A stretch of DNA of 35,878 nt. It comes from DATGHS01 sp035307785 (GTDB lineage: Bacteria; Planctomycetota; Planctomycetia; Gemmatales; Gemmataceae). Each line of letters opens with the position of its first letter. The stretch's first letter is position 1. Location of the stretch: the NCBI GenBank assembly GCA_035307785.1, contig DATGHS010000119.1, positions 1 to 35,878 on the forward strand, given 5' to 3'. Under the pieces are notes generated by a model that did not search any database, was not told the DNA's origin, and saw only the letters and a program-made list of their open reading frames with translations. This document shows, piece after piece, positions 1 through 7,610 of this stretch. The translations under genes and the position numbers were made by a program.

Positions 1-1324
1 GCCCACCGAGAAGTCGGAAGATGGCGCGGCCAAGTCGCTCACATTGAAACTGCTGGGCGTTCTCAAAGCCGCGGACGAAAAAGCCAAAGCCGACGACCCG
101 AAACCGAAGCCAACCGAAGCGAAGCCGGCCGAGAAGAAGCCGAAGATCGAGCTCGAATTCAAAATCGTTCCGAACGCCAAGTCGGATGAGCCGAAGCCCG
201 AGAGCAAGCCGGAGAAACCCGAAGAATTGAAAGCAAAAGTGGCAAGACTCAAGGAAGAATTACAGAAGGCAGCGGAAGCGGAAGTAAAGGAAGCGAAAGA
301 GAAGCTGATGCAACAAAAAGAGGAACTGCGCAAGGCGGCTGAGGCGCTGGCCGAGGCAGCGAAGAAGGCCAACGCCCCGCAAAAGGCCGATGAACCCAAA
401 CCGGCCGATGCCAAGCCCGAAAAAGCAGAAGACGCCAAGACAGCCGAAAGAGCTCGCCTGTTTCTCCGGTTGATGAGCGAAGCTGAAAAAAAGGCGAAAA
501 CGGACGAAGCCAAACCGGCCAAACCCGGCGAACCGCAACCGAAACCTAAGGCCGTTGAAGTCCAGTTGCAATACAGGACGGCGAAGGACAGCGACGCCGA
601 CCAGAAACTTCAAAAACTCGAAGCTCAGCTGCAAGCTCTCTTAAAAGAAATCCAGGCCATGCGCGCGGCCAAGCCTGGTTGGGAGAAAAAGCCGATCGTA
701 CAGCCGACCACACCCGAGCAGAAAAAGGTGCTCCGCGCGTACGAGGAAGAGAAGCCGCGGGTGTTGGTCGTCCCGGTCCAACTGGCGGCTCCGCCGTCCG
801 CCAAGCCGCAGCCCACGCCGGCCCCCGGAGCACCCGTGCCGGTCCATCCGCCTGCTGAGGCAGTCGAACGTCGCACCATCCGGGCCCGGCTGATGGAAGC
901 GCGCGACGGCGGAGATGTCATCAGTCTCACCCGCACCACCTACACACTGCCGCCCGCCAGCGCCAAGGCACTGGACGATTTCCTAAAAACGCAGGTGAAG
1001 GCGAAAGTGCTGGAAACCAAAGTCGAGGGCGACAAGCTCACGGTTACCACGACGCCCGATGTGCAGCATATTATCGCGCAGTTCATCGCGCTAATGCAGG
1101 GCAAGACGCCAGTGACGGTCGCGCCAGGCGCTGGAGCACCGGTCACGGTTGGGAACGATGAGGGCTGGCTTCGGTTGAGCCTAGGCCAACCGGTCAAGGA
1201 GGGGGAGATGAACGTGATCCAACTAGCGCCCAGCCAAAAGCCGACCGAAGTGCTCCGACTATGGCTGGAAAACAAGCCCGTCGAGCTGAAAGAAGGACAG
1301 AAGATAGAACCGCAGAAGAAGTAG
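1..1324 (+). CDS. Lys/Ala/Glu/Pro-rich protein, 5' end outside the window
   Basis: The reading frame is open from the left edge (first whole codon at base 2) to a TAG at 1322-1324, so the true start lies upstream; the TTG at 44 is only the first possible start inside the window. About 440 residues are visible. The first half is low complexity, dominated by K, A, E and P with repeated KPxEAKPAEKKP-like units, and includes a predicted coiled coil at roughly residues 70-115. A proline-rich spacer around residues 250-275 leads to a more ordered C-terminal part with an alternating beta/alpha pattern (around LTVTTTPDVQHIIAQF) that suggests a small periplasmic-type domain. I do not recognise the family. 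The composition fits an extended cell-envelope or linker protein, but that is inference. It is convergent with the DUF71 gene and a hairpin lies between them. Confidence 0.75.
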   Translation, partial: PTEKSEDGAAKSLTLKLLGVLKAADEKAKADDPKPKPTEAKPAEKKPKIELEFKIVPNAKSDEPKPESKPEKPEELKAKVARLKEELQKAAEAEVKEAKEKLMQQKEELRKAAEALAEAAKKANAPQKADEPKPADAKPEKAEDAKTAERARLFLRLMSEAEKKAKTDEAKPAKPGEPQPKPKAVEVQLQYRTAKDSDADQKLQKLEAQLQALLKEIQAMRAAKPGWEKKPIVQPTTPEQKKVLRAYEEEKPRVLVVPVQLAAPPSAKPQPTPAPGAPVPVHPPAEAVERRTIRARLMEARDGGDVISLTRTTYTLPPASAKALDDFLKTQVKAKVLETKVEGDKLTVTTTPDVQHIIAQFIALMQGKTPVTVAPGAGAPVTVGNDEGWLRLSLGQPVKEGEMNVIQLAPSQKPTEVLRLWLENKPVELKEGQKIEPQKK

Positions 1325-1339
1325 GCCCGTCCGCGCAAC

Positions 1340-1366
1340 GCCGCAATCGGCTCAGCCGGTTGCGGC
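1340..1366. terminator. hairpin between convergent genes
   Basis: GCCGCAATCGGC (1340-1351) pairs with GCCGGTTGCGGC (1355-1366) across a 3-base loop with a single G-T position. It lies between the two convergent stop codons and overlaps the last codons of the minus-strand gene. There is no clear U-tract, so a terminator role is inferred from position. Confidence 0.45.
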
Positions 1367-2038
1367 GCTGCGCATTTGCACATCCGCAAACCAGAAGCCG
1401 TCTCGCTCCAATTGTTCTCCTATTTGCACGGGAATTGGCCGTGTGAACATCGGCCCAGCATGGCAAAATGTGTGAAACTCGCCGCGTTCGCCACAGGGAT
1501 CGACCGACGCGGGCAACTCGCGCAGCAATTCCGCGTCGTAGCTTCGTCCCACGAATTCTGCTGTCAGTTGCTTGGGATCAACGCAAGTTAGAACGGCTTG
1601 CAACCCGCCGGCCAGCATATCCTGAGCAAGCTTTGGTGTATCGGCGGACGTACCCCAAATAGGAAAAATTGGTTCCAGTCCCGTGTCGGCGAGAAGCTTG
1701 ATGCGATAAGCGCGCACCTCTTCGAGAAATAAATCTCCGAATGCAATCCCGACGATGCCTTGCTGCCGCGCCCGGTCGAGCGCTTGCTGCATGCGCTCCT
1801 CATAGACATCATTGCAGCAAGGCCAGGGAAGCTCGACTGGCCACAACGGCAACGCCGCGGCATCGGCTTGCGCTTCAACTAGTTCTCGCCGCACCGCGTG
1901 CATGGCCACCCGATTGGCGGATTCATTGAACGTGGTCAACAAGCCGACGACGTTCCATTCGCCGGCCTGTCGTAGGCGATGCAGCGCCCAAGCGCTGTCT
2001 TTACCCGAACTCCAGGAAAGCAAAATGGGTGGTGACAT
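1352..2038 (-). CDS. DUF71/COG2102 ATP-pyrophosphatase (Dph6-like fold; possible B12-salvage subgroup)
   Basis: A 228-residue protein of the adenine nucleotide alpha-hydrolase (PP-loop) superfamily. The N-terminal SWSSGKDSAWAL (residues 8-19) is the ATP-binding PP-loop, and the C-terminal CGERGEFHTF motif is characteristic of DUF71/COG2102. Archaeal and eukaryotic members make diphthamide (Dph6), but bacteria lack diphthamide; published comparative genomics of this family proposed that a bacterial subgroup acts in B12 salvage. That fits here: the upstream gene on the same strand is preceded by a cobalamin riboswitch. I chose the ATG at 2038; a TTG three codons upstream (2047) is also in frame. 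A TTAGG sequence lies about 10 nt before the ATG. The 69-base gap to the upstream gene is mostly filled by a strong hairpin. The family call is firm, the B12 role is inference. Confidence 0.85.
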   Translation of the reverse strand: MSPPILLSWSSGKDSAWALHRLRQAGEWNVVGLLTTFNESANRVAMHAVRRELVEAQADAAALPLWPVELPWPCCNDVYEERMQQALDRARQQGIVGIAFGDLFLEEVRAYRIKLLADTGLEPIFPIWGTSADTPKLAQDMLAGGLQAVLTCVDPKQLTAEFVGRSYDAELLRELPASVDPCGERGEFHTFCHAGPMFTRPIPVQIGEQLERDGFWFADVQMRSAATG

Positions 2039-2050
2039 TGCTTGCAATTA

Positions 2051-2100
2051 CCTAATCCCCTAACCCCCTTCCCTTTAGGGAAGGGGGTTAGGGGGTTAGG
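2051..2100. repeat. long C/G-rich palindrome between DUF1559 and DUF71 genes
   Basis: CCCCTAACCCCCTTCCC (2057-2073) is the exact reverse complement of 2078-2094 around a TTTA loop. Pairing continues to 2051/2100 with one G-T position, giving a 23-bp stem. It sits just downstream of the DUF1559 stop codon and 13 nt upstream of the DUF71 start. It could act as a terminator or processing site that lowers downstream expression, or be a mobile intergenic palindrome. It lacks a U-tract on the minus strand. Confidence 0.8.
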
Positions 2101-2107
2101 TTACTCC

Positions 2108-2926
2108 TCAATATTGCCCCGTATACGGGACAATGCTATCGGACAAATACCCGATCGCGTACTTCTGCCGCAGCTGATTCGCAGCCGTGGAATAATACGA
2201 TGGGCTCGCCACGAAGACTTCCATCATCGTTTCAACATGCCCATCGCAGAAGGAGACGTTGGCCACACGGCCGCCGTGGCGGAAGTGGGTGGCCGGCACC
2301 GGGCCGCCCGCCTGAGTCGTTTGCGGGGCAGCGATCGAATACGACTCCTCTAAATCCGGCGGGCTATTCCACCAACCGATCAGCACCGAATCGGAAAACA
2401 TGTAGGTGTTGCTGGTCCCGTTGGTCAAATCAGTGAGCCGCTTTTGAAACGTGATCGGCTGCGTCCAATTCGGGGCCACCCAATACGTGGTGCCCAGTTC
2501 TCGGTTGTAGCCGTAGCCGTTTGTGAAGCCGCCGAATTGCGGTTGAATCAAGCCCGGCGGAATCGACGGGCAGGCCACGATCTTCTTGTTATTCTCGTAA
2601 AACGGCGGCAATTCTCCTTTTGTCATGTCGATGTGCGCGGGGAAAGCAGTGTCAGCCTGGCCAAACCAATACGTGGTGCTGTACGGCCAGACGGATGGAT
2701 TTGGCGTCGTGAAGGAAGCCGGCAGCTTCAAGTAGCAGTCGTGGTAATTGTGGGCCGAAAGCGTGAGTTGCTTGATGTTGTTGGCGCAATGAATGCGAGC
2801 GGCCGCTTCACGGACTTTTTGCACGGCCGGCAATAGCAGGCCAATGAGGATCGATATAATCGCGATCACCACCAAGAGTTCAATGAGCGTGAACGCAGAG
2901 CGCAAACGAGAAGAGTTGGCAACCAT
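2108..2926 (-). CDS. DUF1559 protein with prepilin-type N-terminus and H-x9-DG C-terminus
   Basis: About 272 residues. The N-terminus has a short basic leader followed by AFTLIELLVVIAIISILIGL (residues 11-30), the type IV pilin/pseudopilin class III signal, then an amphipathic helix (QKVREAAARIHCANNIKQL). The C-terminus has an H-x9-DG motif (HFRHGGRVANVSFCDGH), the hallmark of the planctomycete-expanded DUF1559 family. These are surface or periplasm-facing filament-like proteins of unknown function. I chose the ATG at 2926 because AAAGGA lies 6 nt before it; an ATG at 2959 is possible but has a poorer context and moves the leader away from the usual length. A cobalamin riboswitch lies 130 bases upstream on the same strand, so expression is probably B12-responsive. 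The DUF71 gene follows on the same strand. Confidence 0.9.
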   Translation of the reverse strand: MVANSSRLRSAFTLIELLVVIAIISILIGLLLPAVQKVREAAARIHCANNIKQLTLSAHNYHDCYLKLPASFTTPNPSVWPYSTTYWFGQADTAFPAHIDMTKGELPPFYENNKKIVACPSIPPGLIQPQFGGFTNGYGYNRELGTTYWVAPNWTQPITFQKRLTDLTNGTSNTYMFSDSVLIGWWNSPPDLEESYSIAAPQTTQAGGPVPATHFRHGGRVANVSFCDGHVETMMEVFVASPSYYSTAANQLRQKYAIGYLSDSIVPYTGQY

Positions 2927-3054
2927 CCACAATCCTTTCCGCCGGGTCGGGCGAAACATGAGAAAGATGCCCGGGTCCAGCGGAAGTCGGCATGGCGAAG
3001 TGAAGCAGCCTGCCGGCCCCGGATGCCTGGAACGCGAAGCATCGTATCGGGTTA

Positions 3055-3225
3055 CTCGGCAGGCAGGTCTTCTGGCTTACGGCTCGTAACGGCTTCCGGA
3101 CGGCCTTCCCGCAACAGCAGTGGCGTTGGTCCGAGAGCCTGGCCGATTACAGCGGCGGCCCCGCGACGGATTTGCACCGTCTTCCCTTTTGCTTCCGCCC
3201 CGAAAAGCAAGGCGGAACCTGTCGA
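3055..3225 (-). promoter_or_regulatory. cobalamin (AdoCbl-type) riboswitch
   Basis: Read on the minus strand, the conserved elements occur in order: a 5' P1 arm CAGGT near 3220, AAAAGGGAAGACGGTGCAA and GGTGCAAATCC (3178-3168), a GCGGGGCCGCCGCTGTAA segment, GCCACTG, GGGAAGGCCG, and the 3' signature AAGCCAGAAGACCTGCC (3078-3062), whose ACCTG pairs with the 5' CAGGT to close P1. These match the class consensus of GGTGCAAATCC, (C/G)GCCACTGTAA and GCCAGAAGACCTGCC. It faces the DUF1559 gene. The 3' P1 strand CCTGCC could alternatively pair with GGCAGG about 45 nt downstream (near 3010-3015), a possible expression platform. The switch mechanism (transcription or translation) cannot be decided by eye. 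Confidence 0.93.
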
Positions 3226-3266
3226 ACTGTTGGACGATTGTAGAAAAAATCCCGTCGATGGCCATC

Positions 3267-3347
3267 GGTTAGCCGCGAGGCGCAATCTTCCGAGCCGAGC
3301 GTTCGCATCCCGCGCTCGGCTCCGAGGACTGCGCCTTGCGGCTAACC
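3267..3347. repeat. 35-bp imperfect inverted repeat (GGTTAGCCGC type)
   Basis: Arm 3267-3301 pairs with arm 3313-3347, with 4 mismatches in 35 and an 11-base loop. Both ends read GGTTAGCCGC. It shares the GGTTAGCC edge with the perfect palindrome at 15525-15590. It lies between the riboswitch and queA, ending 42 bases before the queA start. Confidence 0.85.
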
Positions 3348-3389
3348 AGAGCACTGGTCAGTGCAGATGGGGAAGCGAAGAATATCCCT

Positions 3390-4415
3390 ATGCCCTTCTT
3401 CGATTATGAATTGCCGCCGGAGCTGATCGCGCAGCATCCTACCGCACAGCGCGATCAATCGCGCATGCTGCGCGTGCAGCGCGCTTCCGGCGAAATAGCG
3501 CACCACATATTCCGCGACCTATCGGACCTGCTGCATCCCGGCGATCTGCTCATTCTGAACAACACGAAGGTCTTGCCGGCGCGTTTGCGCGGCCGCCGCG
3601 AACGCTCGGGCGGCAAGTGGGAGGGCCTATTTCTCCACGAGGCTGCCGACGGTCTGTGGGAACTGGTGTGCCAAAGCCGCCGGCCGATGCGTGTAGGCGA
3701 ATGGCTGGCCGTCGAGCCGGGGCCATTGCGCTTCGAGCTGGTCGAGAAAAAAGAAGCTGGCCACTGGCTGTTGCGACCTGACCAATCAGGCACGCCGGCC
3801 GAGTTGCTTGCCCGGCATGGCAGCATGCCGCTGCCGCATTACATTCGCAAGGGCCAGGCCGAGGCCGAAGATACAGAACGATATCAAACGCTTTTCGCTC
3901 AGGTGCCCGGTGCCGTTGCGGCGTCCACGGCCGGCCTGCACTTCACGCCCGACATATTCGAACGGCTCAAGAAGCGCGGCATTGAGAAAGCCTTTCTCAC
4001 TTTGCACGTCGGCCTCGGCACGTTTCAGCCCATCCGCACCAAACATTTCCACCAGCATGTCATGCACAAAGAATGGGGCGAGCTGCCGGCCGAAACCGCC
4101 GCCGCGATTCAAGCTTGCAAAACGAGCGGCGGGCGCGTGGTTGCCGTGGGCACGACTTCCGTACGCGTGCTTGAAACCGTGGCCCGAACCGGCCCGATTC
4201 GGCCCTGGAGCGGCGAGACGGATTTGTTTATCTACCCGCCATTTGAATTTCGTGCGGTGGATGCGCTAATAACGAATTTTCATTTGCCGAAGAGCACATT
4301 ACTGCTGTTGGTGGGCGCGTTCGCGGGAGAGGATTTGCTCCGCAAAGCCTACGAAGCGGCTATCGAAACCAACTACCGCTTCTTCAGCTACGGTGATGCA
4401 ATGCTGGTAGAATGA
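3390..4415 (+). CDS. queA: S-adenosylmethionine:tRNA ribosyltransferase-isomerase
   Basis: A 341-residue protein of normal QueA length. QueA transfers and isomerises the ribosyl moiety of SAM onto 7-aminomethyl-7-deazaguanine in tRNA, giving epoxyqueuosine in the queuosine pathway (cytoplasm). Recognisable family blocks include FDYELPPELIAQHP at the start, LLILNNTKVLPARLRG, the AASTAGLHFT block, LHVGLGTFQPI, GTTSVRVLE, TDLFIYPPFEF and LITNFHLPKSTLLLLV near the C-terminus. I chose the ATG at 3390 because the family begins M-x-x-x-DY-LP; an upstream TTG at 3336 would translate the arm of an inverted repeat. GGGGAAG lies about 14 nt upstream as a weak ribosome-binding site. No other queuosine gene is visible nearby. 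Confidence 0.96.
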   Translation: MPFFDYELPPELIAQHPTAQRDQSRMLRVQRASGEIAHHIFRDLSDLLHPGDLLILNNTKVLPARLRGRRERSGGKWEGLFLHEAADGLWELVCQSRRPMRVGEWLAVEPGPLRFELVEKKEAGHWLLRPDQSGTPAELLARHGSMPLPHYIRKGQAEAEDTERYQTLFAQVPGAVAASTAGLHFTPDIFERLKKRGIEKAFLTLHVGLGTFQPIRTKHFHQHVMHKEWGELPAETAAAIQACKTSGGRVVAVGTTSVRVLETVARTGPIRPWSGETDLFIYPPFEFRAVDALITNFHLPKSTLLLLVGAFAGEDLLRKAYEAAIETNYRFFSYGDAMLVE

Positions 4416-4468
4416 CTAGAGATCAGAAATAAGTAGAAGGCCTTCCATCATAAAGTGGGGTCGCACTG

Positions 4469-4526
4469 TCGTAGACGACGCTGCTAGCGTCGTCCAGGGT
4501 GACGACGCTAGCAGCGTCGTCTACGA
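4469..4526. repeat. 26-bp perfect palindrome downstream of queA
   Basis: Bases 4469-4494 and 4501-4526 are exact reverse complements around a CAGGGT loop; the core arm is GACGACGCTGCTAGCGTCGT. It sits between queA and the next co-directional gene, and its right arm would encode the N-terminus if that gene started at the GTG at 4499. Confidence 0.9.
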
Positions 4527-4570
4527 ATAAGCAGCCCAGTATTTTGGAGTGGACCGTCCACTACAATCCC

Positions 4571-5410
4571 ATGCCCAACCGCATCCGCCAGCTCCGCCTG
4601 CTCGACCGCTCACTCACGCCGAACGAGGCGGAAGTGTGGGTATTCGTCGAAGCCGAGTCGATGTCGGCCACGACGGAAGTGCGTGGGCGACTCATGGGGC
4701 CGAGCTGCCCGTATGCGAGCACAGTGGAGGTCGCCTATCCGCTGCGGCCCTTCCCAAAGTGTCCGGAGGGCTTTTCGCCGCTCACGCGGCGAGTGATCAT
4801 TCCGGAACCAAGCCTGTGGGACACGGTGAGCCCGCATCTGTACCAGGGCGTGGTAGAACTCTGGGAGGACGGCCAGTTGTGCGACCGCGCTTCGGTCCGG
4901 CATGGCCTGCGCTCGATACAGATGGATGCCTTCGGCCTGCGCTGGAACGGTAAGCCGATGCGCCTGCATGCGGTGGAGTGGAATAAAGCGACGAGTGAAG
5001 GACTAGCAGAGTTGCGAATCAGTGGTGTGAATGCTGTGGTCGTGCCGGCAGGCGCAAAAGAGGTGTGGGCTGAAGCCGAGCGAATTGGGCTTCTCCTGCT
5101 AGTGCAAATATTTGAACCGGACGTGAATCTGGTACAACCGTCGCCCGCGGGATTAGGGTGGGTATTACCGGCTTCCGCTCTTAAGGAATGGGAAAGATGG
5201 ACTGAATGGCCGCGAGCCGTCAAGAAAATGCGGCAATTCCTTGGTGTCGAAATGGATTCGACACTGCAGGCGCCGTTGCCCGTCGACGTCCGCTTCGTGG
5301 TTGGCCCCGACACGTTGCCGCCGCTGCCGCAGCGTCCGCGACTGATGCGCTCGCTGATTCAACAATCGACCGTGGATGCCGAGTTGGGCTGGTTGGATGA
5401 ATCGCCATGA
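4571..5410 (+). CDS. GH2 (beta-galactosidase family)-like protein, reduced or diverged
   Basis: About 279 residues from the ATG at 4571. The middle resembles the junction between the immunoglobulin-like domain and the TIM barrel of glycoside hydrolase family 2: PSLWDTVSPHLYQGVVELWE, a GLRSIQ block and LRWNGKPMRLHAVEWN correspond to the family's LWsPe.P.LY, fGfR and l.lNGkpi.lrGvn.H patterns. The catalytic His is not conserved (AVEWN where GVNRH is usual), and the protein ends far too early to hold a full barrel with both glutamates, so enzymatic activity is doubtful. The start is uncertain: the frame is open back to a GTG at 4499, but that start lies inside the palindromic repeat, and no good ribosome-binding site precedes any candidate. 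It could be a binding protein or a decaying remnant. Confidence 0.6.
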   Translation: MPNRIRQLRLLDRSLTPNEAEVWVFVEAESMSATTEVRGRLMGPSCPYASTVEVAYPLRPFPKCPEGFSPLTRRVIIPEPSLWDTVSPHLYQGVVELWEDGQLCDRASVRHGLRSIQMDAFGLRWNGKPMRLHAVEWNKATSEGLAELRISGVNAVVVPAGAKEVWAEAERIGLLLLVQIFEPDVNLVQPSPAGLGWVLPASALKEWERWTEWPRAVKKMRQFLGVEMDSTLQAPLPVDVRFVVGPDTLPPLPQRPRLMRSLIQQSTVDAELGWLDESP

Positions 5411-5412
5411 CA

Positions 5413-5471
5413 ATACGAGCCGGAAGCGTAAGCGACGGATTCGCACCGTCGCTTACGCTTCCGGCTCGTAT
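5413..5471. terminator. 26-bp palindrome between convergent genes
   Basis: Arms 5413-5438 and 5446-5471 are perfect reverse complements (TACGAGCCGGAAGCGTAAGC... inward) with a 7-base ATTCGCA loop. It fills the entire gap between the stop of the GH2-like gene (5410) and the stop of the convergent inositol-phosphate synthase gene (5471). Position suggests a bidirectional terminator; the sequence also has the form of an intergenic repeat element. Confidence 0.8.
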
Positions 5472-6673
5472 CAAACAGCACTCATCTTCTTCGCGTATTC
5501 CTCCAGCCACGCGAATTGATGGAAGAAATCGTGATCGTCCACGCCCATGGGGCTCTTGAAGAAGCAGGCGAGATGCTTCAAAATCCCGCTTTCGCCGCGG
5601 CGTTGCGCGAGCAGCGAAAGCCGGGCGAGGTCGAGCACCAGCGGCGCGGCCAGCAATGAATCGCAGCCTTGCCAAATGAACTGCAGGATCATCTTCGTGC
5701 CCAGGAAACCACGATAGTGGATATGATCCCACGCCGTTTTCCAGTCGTCGAGCGATTCGATGTATTCGATGGTCACCAGGGTCTGCGGCTTGTAGCCGAC
5801 GATTTGTTGCAACAGCGCGTCTTTCGATTTCACCTTGGAGGCTTTATTGGCCGGATCGTTCAGCACCACGCCGTCGCGATTGCCGAAGATGTTGTGCCCG
5901 ACCCAGCTCATGATGTGCAGGTTGCGATGCGCGAACATTGGGGCCAACACTGATTTCATCATCGTCTCGCCGGTCTTGCCGTCTTTGCCGCAAATCGGCA
6001 CGCGACGCTTGTGGGCCAGCTCTTCCAGGGCCGGAATGCCCGCCCCAAGCGACGGCGTGAAATTCACATAGGCAAAACCGAGGTCGATGGCCCCATAGGC
6101 GTAAAGACTGCTCGTTGGCAGTACCGCGTCTTTTTTCAGCGCTTCGTCTAGCTTGGCCGGGCTCGAATGACATTCCATCACGGCAAACGGCGGTTCCGTC
6201 GACGCCACATTCACCACGACCACTTGATCGAGCTTATTTTTTTCTCGAAATTCCTTCAGATCATTTTGAAAACGTTGAATCGCGGCACGCGGCGATTCGG
6301 ATCGCTTGGCTTCCGGCAAGTCGGCCAATTGGCTGATCGTCTCGCCGCTGTTCAGGATTGAGCCGGGACGAACGTTCTTCGTCCACTGGTCCAACTCCGG
6401 CTGGCATGCCGCCATCATGGCTTCGCTAAAGACGCCGGCTCGCGCATGCAGCTCTGTCGCCGACTGCGAGAAGCTCCCCTGCCGAATGTCGTGCCCACCA
6501 ATGACGAATGCTTCCGGCTCATCGAGGTCCGCGCCGGCAAACATCGGCAAAGCCGTGGTAAGGCCCGTGGTGTCAGCTAGACCGCGCTTTAATGCCGCGA
6601 GCCCCATCGCGGCCGTGCCGCCCACACCGCCATAGGCGCCAATAAACCACAAGCCAACGCGACGATTGCTCAT
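5471..6673 (-). CDS. ino1: myo-inositol-1-phosphate synthase family protein
   Basis: A 400-residue protein of the inositol-3-phosphate synthase family, which converts glucose 6-phosphate to inositol 3-phosphate with an internal NAD redox cycle; the product feeds inositol lipids and other inositol compounds. The N-terminus holds a Rossmann-type WFIGAYGGVGGTAAMGL loop (residues 9-25). Family blocks include NVASTEPP (155-162), YANF-type VNFTPSLG (203-210), GKDGKTGETMMKS (229-241, the counterpart of GDDxKSGQT), NIFGNRDGVVLNDP (261-274) and KASKVKSKD (277-285). It starts at the ATG at 6673; the Shine-Dalgarno is weak. It stands alone on the minus strand with a 350-base upstream region. The substrate is inferred from the family. 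Confidence 0.88.
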   Translation of the reverse strand: MSNRRVGLWFIGAYGGVGGTAAMGLAALKRGLADTTGLTTALPMFAGADLDEPEAFVIGGHDIRQGSFSQSATELHARAGVFSEAMMAACQPELDQWTKNVRPGSILNSGETISQLADLPEAKRSESPRAAIQRFQNDLKEFREKNKLDQVVVVNVASTEPPFAVMECHSSPAKLDEALKKDAVLPTSSLYAYGAIDLGFAYVNFTPSLGAGIPALEELAHKRRVPICGKDGKTGETMMKSVLAPMFAHRNLHIMSWVGHNIFGNRDGVVLNDPANKASKVKSKDALLQQIVGYKPQTLVTIEYIESLDDWKTAWDHIHYRGFLGTKMILQFIWQGCDSLLAAPLVLDLARLSLLAQRRGESGILKHLACFFKSPMGVDDHDFFHQFAWLEEYAKKMSAV

Positions 6674-7026
6674 GAATGGAACTCGATCTGAAATTGCACA
6701 CTGGCAGGTAGCTCAGGCAAAAAATGCGACGCCCCGCCTTCATTAGAAGCGGTGAGCTGCAATTCTTATTCCAGTCTAGCAGGAATAGGAACTTTCGTTG
6801 AGGCGTGTTTTGGAATAAGCGCTGCGGGAAGCGGAACACTGCACGGCCGCACATGCCGATTTTGCCGATTGGGACTAAGGCGTCGCGCTAATGCGTGCCA
6901 GCCTGGGCATTCATTGACCGACGCTGGGAACGCGTTATCCAGCGGTCTAGCTTTTGATAGGGACCTAAATCTTGTAATCGGCAACTGAAAGCGCTGCTAC
7001 GATGGCCAAAGAAAAAGGAGGAAACG
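6674..7026. other. intergenic region between divergent ino1 and parD-like genes
   Basis: About 350 bases with no coding region I can support. It should hold the promoters of both divergent genes. A CCGATTTTGCCGATTGGG stretch near 6857-6874 resembles sequences upstream of two other genes (near 14547 and 23132). The last bases (7016-7022) form a near-ideal Shine-Dalgarno, AAGGAGG, for the parD-like gene. Confidence 0.5.
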
Positions 7027-7266
7027 ATGCAGTATCCATTTCCAGCCGACTTGCAGGTAATGATTGGCGAACGAATGAAAACGGGCTTTTATAGCTCGGA
7101 AGACGAGCTTCTTCGCGATGCGCTGCGCGCCCTCGCGGAAGAAGAGGAGGACCTCGCCGCTGTTTAGGACGCGATAGCAGAGTGGCGCGCCGGGGATCAG
7201 GGAACTGATTTGCGAGCAGCCTTCGCCACTGTTCGTGCGAAACACACTACTGGCGAGAAGGCATGA
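7027..7266 (+). pseudogene. ParD-type antitoxin gene with in-frame TAG at codon 47
   Basis: The frame starts at the ATG at 7027 behind AAGGAGG with 4-5 nt spacing. The first 46 codons give a ribbon-helix-helix domain typical of ParD/CopG-like antitoxins (MQYPFPADLQVMI, then helices through LLRDALRALAEEEEDLAAV). A TAG at 7165-7167 stops translation. The same frame then continues with a convincing ParD tail (DAIAEWRAGDQGTDLRAAF, then ATVRAKH) and stops at TGA 7264-7266, which overlaps the next gene's ATG as ATGA. A single CAG-to-TAG change would explain the stop. Read through, the protein would be 79 residues. The toxin-binding C-terminal part is lost in the truncated form. Confidence 0.85.
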
Positions 7267-7604
7267 AATTTCGTGTCGTAATGCAACGGTTGGCGTTGGC
7301 TGATTTGCAGGAAGCGTATGCTTGGGCCTGCCGAGTCGCACCGCTCGAAGCCGAAAAATGGCTTGATCGATTTGAAACTGCTCTCCAAACCTTGGACACC
7401 AACCCTCATCGCTGTCCATTGGCGCGAGAAAGCTCCAAAACCGAGAGGGAATAGCGAGAATACCTTTTTGGCAAACGGCCAAACGTCTACCGCGCGATTT
7501 TCATGGTTGATGATAAGACGGTTCGTATTCTGCGAATTCGACGCGCGCAAAGGCGATTCCTGACGCGCAAGGAAATCGAGGAAGCGTTCAGGAATGACTT
7601 GTAA
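7263..7604 (+). pseudogene. RelE/ParE-type toxin gene with in-frame TAG at codon 64
   Basis: It starts at the ATG at 7263, overlapping the antitoxin stop by 4 bases, the usual coupling in type II toxin-antitoxin operons. Codons 1-63 give MKFRVVMQRLALADLQEAYA and further helices typical of ParE. TAG at 7452-7454 interrupts; the frame then continues with REYLFGKRPNVYRAIF and KTVRILRIRRAQ, the conserved C-terminal strands of the family, to TAA at 7602-7604. Read through it would be a normal 113-residue ParE. The truncated product lacks the core beta-sheet and should be non-toxic. The stop is only 6 bases from that of the convergent cytochrome gene. Confidence 0.85.
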
Positions 7605-7610
7605 GCATTG

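Noticed and set aside
7027..7604. genome-wide reassignment of TAG as an explanation for the parDE stops
   Set aside because: TAG ends several ordinary genes in this window at their expected C-termini, so it works as a stop codon here.
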